The position numbers and the translations under genes were made by a program. The notes below the pieces were generated by a model. That model was given only the letters and a program-made list of their open reading frames with translations, was not told the DNA's origin and made no database searches. DNA of 64,000 nt, from NCBI RefSeq assembly GCF_013377495.2, contig NC_066382.1, positions 7,750,001-7,814,000 on the forward strand, given 5' to 3'. Below, piece after piece: positions 28,801 through 37,400 of this stretch. This DNA comes from Cygnus atratus. Its lineage: Eukaryota > Chordata > Aves > Anseriformes > Anatidae. Position 1 is the stretch's first letter, and every line of letters begins with the position of its first letter.

Positions 28801-30311
28801 GCGATGACAGCTAAGTCCCAGCACAGGCCAAATATCCCACAGTGCCGAACATGAGCTGCTAGTCAACAGCTTCAGCAACACGCGCCAGTTACCGCAGAGT
28901 AGCAGCTTCTTATTTTAAGCCAAACAGCAAGACGTCGTTTCCTAAGTACCATAAAACAGGACCAAAAGAAATCAGGCAGCTCAGAGCACACCTCCAGCAC
29001 TGCGCCACACAGAAGGTGTGGCACCAAAGCTCCTCGGGGACGCTGTGCAGGTGCTAGAAGTCTCAGCTGTACCCAGCACCTAAACCCTCGCCCTCCTGTG
29101 GGACGGAGCATGGCTCAGCCAGCCCCAGCCTGTGCGTTCCCATCCCGGCACCATCACTAAGCTGGGAACCAGTCCAGCAAAGAACGAAACCAAAACAAGT
29201 TTTCAGCCAGATCAGATCACTTCGGCTTGAGAAGTAACTCAGGCAGAGAGTGGCTTAGGTTGACTTGTTCCTAAAAGCTGGGTGAAGGACTCAAAAAGAG
29301 CAGCGCAGAGGTCGCACAGGCAGCGGTAGCACCAGCCATCGATCCTCACGATAACACTCTTCCAAAGCCAACACCTCCATGCAAGGTTTTAGGAGGAAAG
29401 GAGCAAACCCTCCGTTCACAGCAGGGGGAGGCCGCCGCGACGAGCTCCCACTGACCTTTGTCTTTTGGGATGCCCTCTCCGGCCGTGCGCTCGCTGCAGG
29501 TGCTGGGACACAAGTAGAGGGCTTGCCGGAGCTCCAAGTTGAGAAACCACATCTGCAAGAAAGTGTTCACGTAGCACGTGGCGCCGAGGTTCGTTAAGCC
29601 CACGAACGCGTTCTAGCGTAAGAGAGAAAGCAACACTTGTCACTCACCGCGGCCGAGGCGCGAGCGGGGGACCCGGCAGCCGCCGTACCGGGGAGATGCT
29701 GCACCCCGAGCTGCCGGGCCCCGGGTGGGGGGAACACGGGGCGTCGCCTCCCCCCCGCCCCCAGCTCGGCGCGGGGCCGCCCGTTACCTTCTTGCGGCGC
29801 TCGCAGTTGGGGTCGTCGATGTTGTGGAAGCTGTTCTCGTCGATCTCGCCCAGCCAGACGTGCTCGCCGATGCCCACCAGGCAGTTGGGGTTCCCCCGGC
29901 AGTTCCTCCTGCGAGACCGGCGCCGGGACCAACCGTCAGCGGGGGGAACGGGGGACACGGGGAGCGACAACCGGGACCCCCCCCCCGGTGCTACGGGGGG
30001 AGCCCCAGGGCAGGAGGCCGCTGCCAGGAACCGCCGGGACGGGGCCGGGGGGAGGGCTGGGGGAGGCTCGGGGCCGGGCACCGGGAGGGGGAGGGGGAGG
30101 GGGAGGGGGAGGGGGAGGGGGAGGGGGAGGGGGAGGGGAGCCGCCCGCCCGCCCACCCCGGGGCCCCGCGGCGGTACCGGCAGGCGCCGCGCTGGCAGGG
30201 CTCCAGCCCGACGCGGTAGGCCGCCTCGATGTGCTCCTGCGCCACCGCCTCGGGCGGCACCGTCTCTATCCAGCGCCAGGCCGCCTTCTCCAGCTGCAGC
30301 CGCGGCGCCAT
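233..30311 (-). CDS. USP48: USP48, ubiquitin-specific protease 48 (25 coding exons; last exon outside window)
   Basis: USP48 is a cysteine deubiquitinase of the C19/USP family; known roles of the mammalian protein include removing BRCA1-linked ubiquitin from histone H2A and tuning NF-kB. Coding exons, 5' to 3', all with GT-AG borders and matching phases: 30178-30311, 29788-29908, 29456-29612, 28511-28638, 26889-27013, 26210-26318, 24751-24884, 24433-24515, 23941-24120, 21430-21555, 19112-19261, 15985-16185, 14331-14445, 14048-14178, 12195-12266, 8844-8968, 8573-8695, 6557-6618, 5884-5994, 5067-5197, 4704-4810, 2048-2152, 1064-1219, 716-841, 233-281. They sum to 3061 nt (1020 codons plus one base). 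Human USP48 has 1035 residues, so only a short terminal exon is missing beyond position 1. The start ATG (CAT at 30309-30311) opens MAPRLQLEKAAWRW, matching the known N-terminus. No frameshift or in-frame stop was seen. Exon borders were read by eye. Confidence 0.97.
282..29455 (-). other. USP48 introns: no second gene recognised
   Basis: The long USP48 introns (for example 2153-4703, 6619-8572, 8969-12194, 16186-19111, 19262-21429, 21556-23940, 24885-26209, 27014-28510) contain only short open frames without family resemblance, plain A/T runs and ordinary unique sequence. I looked for CR1-type avian repeats, tRNA-like cloverleaves, endogenous retroviral genes and embedded coding exons on both strands and recognised none. 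Small nucleolar or micro RNAs could hide here; they cannot be excluded by eye. Confidence 0.5.
5067..19261 (-). CDS. USP48: USP48 exons 11-20: DUSP domain region
   Basis: These exons correspond to the three DUSP (domain in USP) modules known in mammalian USP48, roughly residues 460-825. Visible landmarks are SLEWLQKWLDES (exon 12), KALCKDCVVERCRILRLKNQ (exon 13), SLRSWRQLALEQL (exon 14), CPHG motifs in exons 15/16 and 19, and ALIWPSEW (exon 20). An acidic linker rich in Glu, coded by 12195-12266, separates the second module's halves. DUSP modules are thought to mediate substrate or partner contacts. Exon 11 ends at an unusual GTCTGT donor, discussed under findings. Confidence 0.93.
21430..29612 (-). 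CDS. USP48: USP48 exons 3-10: USP catalytic domain
   Basis: Exons 3 to 10 encode roughly residues 86-432, the catalytic core. Exon 3 holds the Cys box GLTNLGATCYVNTFLQ; counting codons places the nucleophile at Cys98 (codon at 29574-29576). Exon 5 has the QQQDAQEF motif. Exons 6-7 hold the CxxC pairs (CNQC, CETC) of the USP finger region. Exon 9 holds the His box, with His353 at 24053-24055, and FNDE with Asn370. Both the Cys98 and His353 positions equal those of the human enzyme, so the domain has no net insertion or loss up to that point and should be catalytically active. Confidence 0.95.
29788..30311 (-). CDS. USP48: USP48 exons 1-2: N-terminal segment before the protease core
   Basis: Exon 1 (30178-30311) codes 44 residues plus two bases and is spliced at a GTACCG donor. 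Exon 2 (29788-29908) supplies a Cys-rich stretch containing RRNCRGNPNCLVGIGEHVWL and ends after the basic ERRKK. This segment precedes the USP fold and is highly conserved in vertebrate USP48. Both exons sit inside the CpG island. Intron 1 carries a G-rich hexamer repeat. Confidence 0.95.
30083..30140. repeat. (GGGGGA)n microsatellite in USP48 intron 1
   Basis: About nine copies of the hexamer GGGGGA in 58 bases, on the + strand, within intron 1 immediately downstream of exon 1. Runs of four or five G at short, regular spacing give strong G-quadruplex potential on the non-transcript strand. Confidence 0.9.
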
Positions 30312-30345
30312 CGCCGCCGGCCCCGGCCCCGGCCCCTCCCTCCTC

Positions 30346-30375
<30 letters not shown>
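30346..30375 (-). repeat. (CGG)10 trinucleotide repeat in presumed USP48 5' leader
   Basis: Ten uninterrupted CCG units on the + strand, so (CGG)10 in the transcript sense, 35-64 bases upstream of the ATG. If transcription starts upstream of it, as the CRE and GC-box positions suggest, the repeat is in the 5' UTR. Confidence 0.85.
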
Positions 30376-30376
<1 letters not shown>

Positions 30377-30385
30377 CACGGCCGG

Positions 30386-30393
30386 TGACGTCA
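30386..30393. promoter_or_regulatory. Perfect CRE/ATF palindrome TGACGTCA in USP48 promoter
   Basis: The eight-base palindrome TGACGTCA is present exactly, 75 bases upstream of the USP48 ATG, inside the CpG island. It is the full consensus for CREB/ATF-family binding. Further CGTCA/TGACG half-sites lie close by (around 30410-30460). Function is inferred from the consensus alone. Confidence 0.7.
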
Positions 30394-30540
30394 CGCGCGC
30401 GCCGCGCTGACGCCCGCGGGGCGCGAGGCGCTGACGCCGGCCGCGCGCCGCGTGACGGGAGGGAGCGGGCGGGGCCGGCGCGGGGTCCTGCCGCACGGCA
30501 GCCATTACGCGGCGGGTGCGGGGGGAGCCCCCCATGTCCG

Positions 30541-31255
30541 TGCCCACACCGCAGCCGCCCCCCCAACCCCCCCGTACCCAGCGCCCCCTGCACCCAACCC
30601 CCCCCCAGCCCCAGTGTCCGCACCCACGCGCTCCCGCAGCCCTGTATCCAGCCCCCCAGCGCCCCCATCCGTGCCCCACGAACCCTTCCACGCACCCCAC
30701 GGCTCCCCCCGCCACTCCACAGCACCCGGGTCCTCCCCGGACCCCCCAAGACCCCTGCAGCAGCCCGCAGCACCTGGGTGCCCCCCCCAAACGCCCACAG
30801 CCACCCGCAAAGCAGCTGCCCCCGGCCCCTCTCAGACCCCTACACGACCCCCAAAGCACCTGCCCCCCCAATCCGCTCCCAAAACACCTGCCCCCCCCTT
30901 CAGGCCCTCCCCAGTTCCCTACACCACCCCCAAATCACTTGGGTGTCCCCCCCCCCACTCCCACACCCAAAGAACCTGCCCAGCCCCCCCCAGACCCCTA
31001 CCCCCCCAAAGCACCTGTGCGTCCCCCCCAGACCCCCACACCACCCCAAAGCACCTACCCCCCCGACCCCCCCAGACCCCTACCCCCCCAAAGCACCTGT
31101 GTGCCCCCCCCCCCGACCCCCACACCGCCCCAGATCTCCACACTACCCCTAAAGCACCTTCCCCCCCACACACACCCTTACCCACCCCAAACCCCGTGCC
31201 CACCCCTCCGTGCCCCCCCCCCCGTCCCCAGGCACAGCCCCCCCAGACACACTCC
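30541..31255. repeat. C-rich degenerate tandem repeat between HSPG2 3' end and USP48 promoter
   Basis: This spacer is mainly C with variants of a unit near 30 bases, CCCCAGACCCCTACCCCCCC followed by AAAGCACCTG. It is free of stop codons in several frames, which produces long spurious open frames on both strands. No gene is recognised in it. Confidence 0.75.
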
Positions 31256-31575
31256 GGCACTCGTTCTCTCTCCTTTAATGGGTGTCCCAGCGCGGGGGGA
31301 CCGGGGGGGCCCCGGTGCCTCCTCCAGCGCCCAGGATTGTCCCTTGCGCCCCCCACCCCGGTGCCACCCCAGGAGGCACCCGGGCGGCCCGGCCGCCCCA
31401 GCAGGGCTTGGGGCGAGGGGGGGGTGTAAACATTTTTGTGGGGTCCCGGCCCCCCCCGGAGCCATCCCAGGGCAGCGAAGCACCGTTTCCTCGTGGCTTT
31501 TTGGAAAATAATAATAACAATAATAATAAATCCGACAAAACTTGCTCTCCCCGAGCCTCTTGGGGGGTGGGGGGG
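31255..31575 (-). other. HSPG2: HSPG2 3' UTR with AU-rich block
   Basis: A short 3' UTR of about 320 bases runs from the TAG stop (CTA at 31576-31578) to the poly(A) site. In otherwise G/C-rich sequence there is a conspicuous block at 31505-31530 that reads UUUAUUAUUAUU then GUUAUUAUUAUUUU in the transcript. It could affect RNA stability, but it lacks the classical AUUUA pentamer. Confidence 0.7.
31274..31279 (-). terminator. HSPG2: HSPG2 polyadenylation signal ATTAAA
   Basis: On the minus strand the hexamer ATTAAA lies about 300 bases after the HSPG2 stop codon. It is followed within 20-40 bases by a G/U-rich stretch (GAGTGTGTCTGGGG in the transcript sense), the usual arrangement for a cleavage site. 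Cleavage is expected near 31250-31262. No AATAAA is seen nearer the stop on this strand. Confidence 0.75.
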
Positions 31576-34439
31576 CTATGAGGGGCAGGGGGGGGCGGCG
31601 GAGCCCCCCACCGCGCCATGCCGCAGGTCGATGGGGTGCGGGGGGATCCCTGCGGATGCCAGCAGCAGCCCCCGCACGCAGCCCGTCACTCCGGTGAGGA
31701 ACTTGCCGGCTGTGAGACTGCGGGGGTCTGGGGCGCCGCCTGCGGGACGGGGCCGCGGGGGCACACGTGGGTGGGGGGCCGCAGAGCGCAGCGCTGCGCT
31801 CGCACGGTGCCACATCCCCCGTTCCCTTCCCGGGTCCCATCCTGTGCCCCACGCCATGTCCCCTTCCTGCCCCGTGTCTCATCTCGTGCCACACCGCGTG
31901 TCCTGTCCTGTATCCAGTCCGCGTCCCGTCCCGTGTCCCATGCCATGCCCCCGTTGTCCCACCAGGTGTCCCATCCTGTCCTGGGTCCCAGTGCCATGTC
32001 CCATCCCATGTCCTGTCCCGCGTCCCACCGTGTGTCCCATTCCTTGCCCCACCCCGTGTCTGCCACCCACCCCATCCTGTACCCACCCCATGTCCCACCC
32101 CATGTCCCATTATGTCCCATCCCAAATCGTGTCCTGTGTCCTGTGCTGCCTCCCATCCCATGTCCCATCCTATGTCTGCCCTGTGCCCTGTCCCGTGTCC
32201 TGTGTCCCACTCCATGCCCTGTCCCATCCCGTGTCCCACCCCATGCCCCATCCTGTGCCACATCGTGTGTCCCAACCTGCATCCAATCTGTGTTCCATCT
32301 TGTGCCCCGTCCCATGTCCTACCACGTCCCATCCCCTGCTGTCCCATGTCCTGTCCCACCCTGTCTTCCACCCCATCTCCCATCCCATGCTGTCCCAGGT
32401 CCCACCCCATGTCCCGTCCCATGTCCCGTCCCATGTCCCATCCCATTTCCCATCACATGCCCCGTCCCATTTCCCATCCTGTCCCCTCTTGTGCTCTGTC
32501 CCATGTCCTGTGTCCTACCGTGTTCCACCCCCATCTCCCACCCCATGCCCCACCCCGTGTCCCACTCCGTGTCCCGTCCCATCTCCCATCCCATGCCCCA
32601 TTCTATGTCCCACCCCGTGTCCTGTCCCATCTCCCATCACATGCCCCGTCCCACATCCCACCCCGTGTCTCATCCCATGTCCCATCCTGTGCCCTGTTCC
32701 ACATCCCACCCTGTGTCCTGTCCCATCTCCCACCCCACGCCCCATCCTACGTCCCACTCCCCGTCCCCGTGTCCCCCCGTCCCGTGTCCCCGTACCGACG
32801 TAGATGCTGCCCTGGGTGTTGGCCATGACGTTGGCTCCCGGCGACTCCCCGTGCACCGGCTCCTCACCGTCCACCTGCAGCCACCCGCGCCGGCCCTGCC
32901 TGCAGGGCGCCGTCAGCACCCGCACCGCCCCCCGGCTCTCCCCGCCCCCCCCGAGCCCCCGGCCCCCACCTCGTTGCTGTCACCCGGTGCCACTCGCCGT
33001 CGTTGACGGGGTCCTCGGAGACGATGACGGCCTCGCCGCTGCCCAGCTGGTAGCTGCAGGGGACAGGGGCTGAGCAGGGGGACGCGCGGTGGCATGGGGT
33101 CCCCGGGGACATGCGGGTCCCTGCTCACCTGAACACCAGGTGCCCGTCCTTCAAGCCGAGCCCCACGAAGTCTTTGGCTTTGCCGTTCTCCTGCGGGTAC
33201 GAGGGGGTGGTGAGCACGGTGGGGACGTCCCCGTCCCTCCCCGGGGAGGGGGGGGGTGGGCGCGTCCCGGCCGTGTCCCCCCGCTCACCGCCCCGTGCCA
33301 CAGCAGCAGCCCCTCGGCGCTGTCCGTCCGCAGCTCCAGCTCGATCGCCTCCTGCGCGTCAGGCGCGCTGCAATGAGATGGGGCCGGCCGTGGGTGCAGC
33401 GCCTGGGGAGGGCGCAACGCCACGGCTGCGAGTGCAACGGGTGCCACAATGCAATGGGTGCGATGGTGCAATGGGTGCAACAATGAGGGGGTACAGGAGT
33501 GCAGTGGGTGCAACGATGCAACGAGTTCAAGAGTGCAATGGGTGCAACAATGCAATGGATTCAAGAGTGCAATGGGTGCAAGAATGCAGTGGGTGCAGTG
33601 ACAATGGGTACAACAATGCAACGGGTGCAATGATGCAATGGGTTTAAGAGTGCAATGGGTGCAACAATGCAATAGGTAAAACAATGCGGTGGGTACAATG
33701 ATGTGATGGGTGCAACAATGAAATGACTGCAAGCATGCAATGATTGCAAAAGAGTACAGTGGGTGAGATGATGCAATGGGTGCAATGATGCAATGGCTGC
33801 AACAATTCAATGGGTGCAACACAGCAGGAAGAGTGCTAAGTCCTGCTGGGTGCAGTGCTGCAGGAAAGCGTGCAATGCTGCAGCAGGTGCAAAGTTGTGG
33901 TGGGCACAACATTGCATGGGGGCAATGCTGCAGCAGGTGCAATGCTGCGGGCAGGGTGCAGCACCCCAGGCCTTGTCCCCAGTGCCACTCACCCGCGGGG
34001 GAAGAGGTGGCCGGGCAGGGCCAGGTAGGAGCCGTCACGGAAAGCGGCACTGAACTGCCCAGGGGCATCTGCGGGGAGATGGGGTGAGAGGGCACCACTG
34101 AGCACCCCCGCACCAGCATCGGTTTTGGGTGCAAAAAGGGGGAAAGTGGGTGCATGGCACCCCAGGGGACCGTACCACCGCCCCCGCTGCCCTCCTGCCA
34201 GTCCCGGTCCAGCTCTGACAGCGCCGTGCCTGCGGGCGAGAGGGTGATGGGGACAGGTGGCGTGTCCCCACGTGTCCCCACGTGTCCCCCGTACCTCCCC
34301 ACGTCCCCACACTCACTGTGCTGGCAGTAGGGGCCGGTGTAGCCCTCAGGGCAGATGCAGGCATTGCCCTTGCAGGTGCCGCCGTGCAGGCAGGGGTTGT
34401 GCTGCAGGCACCGGTCCTCCGCCCGCTCGCAGCGTGGCC
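31576..34439 (-). CDS. HSPG2: HSPG2 domain V, fourth EGF module, linker and LG3
   Basis: Exons 34317-34439 (CLQHNPCLHGGTCKGNACIC), 34176-34229 (LSELDRDWQEGSGGG linker), 33993-34068 (APGQFSAAFRDGSYLALPGH), 33289-33367 (AIELELRTDSAEGLLLWHG), 33129-33190, 32970-33053 (YQLGSGEA, VSEDPVNDGEWHRVTA), 32796-32899 and 31576-31739 (GGAPDPRSLTAGKFLTGVTG, ending APPCPS and TAG). In mammals LG3 is cut off as an anti-angiogenic fragment by BMP1/Tolloid proteases just before DAPGQ; that sequence is present here. Confidence 0.93.
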
Positions 34440-37400
34440 CTGGGGACACAGCGGGTGGCACAGGGTGACACAGGCACATGGGGGTGGCTGAGCGCCTCCT
34501 GCACTCGTTCACCCTCCTCCATTCAATACCCCGGGGTGATCCCTTGCACACACAGTGCACACGCACACATGCAGCAAACAAGCACATGCAGAGTGCACAT
34601 GTGCATGCATACACACAGTACACACTCATGCACACAATGCACGTAACTGTACACACACACACACACACACTCAGTGCAATGCATGCATGCACAGCAGATG
34701 CACACACATGCAGTGTACCCTCATGCAAACACATGCACAGCACACGTCCATGCATATCAAATGCACATCCACACATCACATTGCACATGCAAAGAGCACA
34801 CACACAGACTCAGCACATGCAGATGCTCACAGCACACACTGCACAAACATGCGTACAGATGCACATACTTGCAAACTGCATGCACATGCACACAGTGCAC
34901 ACATGCAGTGCACACATGCACACAGTGCATACGTGCGCATTACACGCAGAGCAGATGCACAGTGCACATGCTTGCAAAGCACACTCACAGCACACGTATG
35001 CAGTGTACACATGCATAGCACTTACAGTGCACTCATACGCAGTGCACACATGCACACAGTGCATATGCAGGCACGGCACATGCCTACACAGCACACAAAC
35101 ATGCACAGTGCACAAGCGCAGCACACGCAGCTTGCATGCACGCACTCCAGATGCACACAGCACACACATGCAAACTGCACACACACAAACACAGCAGATG
35201 CATGCAGCACACTTGCTCAGCGCACACACATGCACAGCATGGCACACACACGCATGCACTATGCACACCCAGATGCACGCAGCACATGCCTGCAACCAGC
35301 AGGTGCACGCACACACGTTGCCCCCACCACGCAGCCCTTGAGCACTCCCAGACCTCCCAAACTCCTCCCCACGCTCACCACTGAAGCCGGGGGAACAGAG
35401 GCAGCGGAAGGGGGGGCTGCCATCAGGCAGGGGCAGGCAGCGGCCCCCATGCAGGCAGGGTGCGTGCAAGCAGGGCGAGCTCTGCCCGCACTGCCCCACG
35501 CCCCGGCTCCGCAGGAAGCTGTAGGACAAATCCACCTTCTTCCCATTGATGGAGACCTGCACCGGATGGGGGGAAGGGGGGGTTAACCTGCGTCCCCCCC
35601 CATGTCCAGGGTGTGTGGAGTGGGGCTGGGACTCACCTCGCCGATGCAGCCCTGGAAGGAGGCGTTGGTGGGGGGCTGCAGGGGGGGCTCCGTGCCCCCC
35701 AGGTAGAGCGGGGAGCGCAGGTTGAGCCCCTGGCTCTTGCCGGGCGAGGAGCGCTGCACCGGGGCGCCGCCGTCCACCACCAGCGTCCCGTCCTTGTGCA
35801 CCCGCTCGGCCATCACCCGGTGCCAGCGTCCCAGCGCCACCGGCTCGGCGCTCCGCAGCACCGCTGGGCCTGTGACACCGCACGCTGGCACCGTGGCTCG
35901 GCCCTGCTGTCACCCGCTCGGGGTAGAGGGGATGGGGATGGGGATGGCAGGGGGCTCTGGGCATGCTTGGGGACCCTGGCAATGCTTGGGGACCTGGAGC
36001 GATGCCCTGGGTGATGCCAGGGGACCGCAGGCATGTTTGGGGACCCCAGGGGTGCTTGGGGACCCAATGGATATGCTGGGTGATGCCAAAGGACCCTGGG
36101 TGATGCTTGGGGACTCCAGTGGTGCCAAGACACCCCGGTGACACCAGGGGACCCCACCGATGCCCAGGGATGCTGGCAGCACCTGGGGACCAAAGCGATG
36201 CCAGGCGACCCCAGCAGTGCCAGGGGCTTGCTTGGGGACACTTGCAGTGCCCGGGGACCCAGAAGATGGCAGGGAACCCTGGTGATATGATGCTAGGGGA
36301 CCCCAGTGACACCAAGGGACCCCCGTGATGCTAGGGCTCCCTGGTGACATTTGGGGACCTTGGTGATGCCCCAGGGACCCTGGCAGCGCCTAGGGACCCC
36401 AGTGACACCAGGGGAACCCCAGCGATGCCCAAGGGACCATGGCAGTACCTGGGGACCAAAGTGATGTCTGGCGACAGCAATAATGCCCAGGACCCCCCCT
36501 GGTGACACCAGGGCCCCATCGGGCTGTGCCAGCCTACCTGAGCCCAGCTCGTAGCGGAACTCGAGGTGGCCGCCGACCATGGCGAGGGCGACGAAGTCCT
36601 CGACGGGGGCAGCTTTGCCGGCGCTGAAGAGCAGCAGCCCGTCGGGCGCCCGCGGCAGGAACTCGGCCTCCACCCGCAGCTCGTGGTGCACGTTGGTGAG
36701 GGGCGGGTAGGACACAAAGGCGCCCGCCCCGCCAAAGGACGGCACGCTCACCGCCTCGCCTACGGCACCGCGCCTCAGCACCCGGCCGGTGAGGCCCGAG
36801 CCCCCGGCCCCATCATCCTCATCTCCCCGTGGTGGTCCCCAAATGCCCCATCCCCATCGTCCCCATCTCTCTTTGGTGGTCCCCAAATGCCCCATCCCCG
36901 TCATTCCCATCTCCTCAGGGCGGTCCCCAGCCCCATGCCTGTGTCCCTGGGGTGGTCCCCAATGCTCCATCCTCATCACATCCACGATGCCCACCCCCCC
37001 CCAGGTGGTTCCTAGTCCCCTGTCCCCACCCTGCCTGTGTCCCCTTGTGCCCGTCTCCCCACTGTGGTACCCAGCCCTGCGCCCATGTCCCCAGGGTGAT
37101 CCTCATCCCCATACTTGTGTCCCCAGGGTAATCCCCACCCCGACGCCCATGTCCCCATGCCCATGTCCCCACTGTCATCCCATCCCCACACTTGTGTCCC
37201 CAGGGTGGTCCCAACCCCATGTCCACGTCCCTGGGGTTGTCCCCACCCCTGTGCCCCTGTCCCCAGGGTGGTCCCATCCCCAAACCCGTATCTCCAGCGT
37301 TGTCCCCACCCCAGTGCCCCCGTCCTCGGAGGGCTCCCAGCCCCGTGCCCCCATCCCCAGCCGTGCTCACCTTCGGTGCACCTCTCCCCAGACTTGCCCA

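Larger units (their letters stand above)
29640..30540. promoter_or_regulatory. USP48: CpG island covering USP48 exons 1-2 and promoter
   Basis: From about 29640 to 30540 the sequence changes abruptly to very GC-rich DNA dense in CG dinucleotides. It spans exon 1, intron 1, exon 2 and roughly 230 bases upstream of the ATG. No TATA box is visible, consistent with a housekeeping CpG-island promoter. A GC box reading GGGCGGGGC lies at 30467-30475. The transcription start cannot be placed precisely; it should lie between the ATG and about 30480. Confidence 0.8.

Noticed and set aside
29637..30410. 257-codon plus-strand frame over the USP48 first exons
   Set aside because: Antisense shadow of exon 1-2 in a GC-rich CpG island, where stop codons are rare.
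30541..31255. Possible LDLRAD2 gene in the spacer
   Set aside because: No LDL-receptor class A cysteine pattern or CUB-like sequence on either strand between USP48 and HSPG2.
30229..31511. Plus-strand Pro-rich frames of 307-331 codons in the spacer
   Set aside because: Products of C-rich repeat; no domain, no conserved motif, no plausible splice or promoter context.
31436..33006. Long plus-strand open frames of 455 and 462 codons
   Set aside because: They run through the CCCATGTCCC minisatellite and across HSPG2 exons in antisense. The 10-base unit has no stop in many frames, so openness is expected; the peptides are low-complexity Pro/Ser/Cys.
33151..34803. 550-codon minus-strand open frame over the HSPG2 3' exons
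   Set aside because: It contains true HSPG2 exon pieces but reads through introns made of repeats; the phased exon model explains the coding parts.
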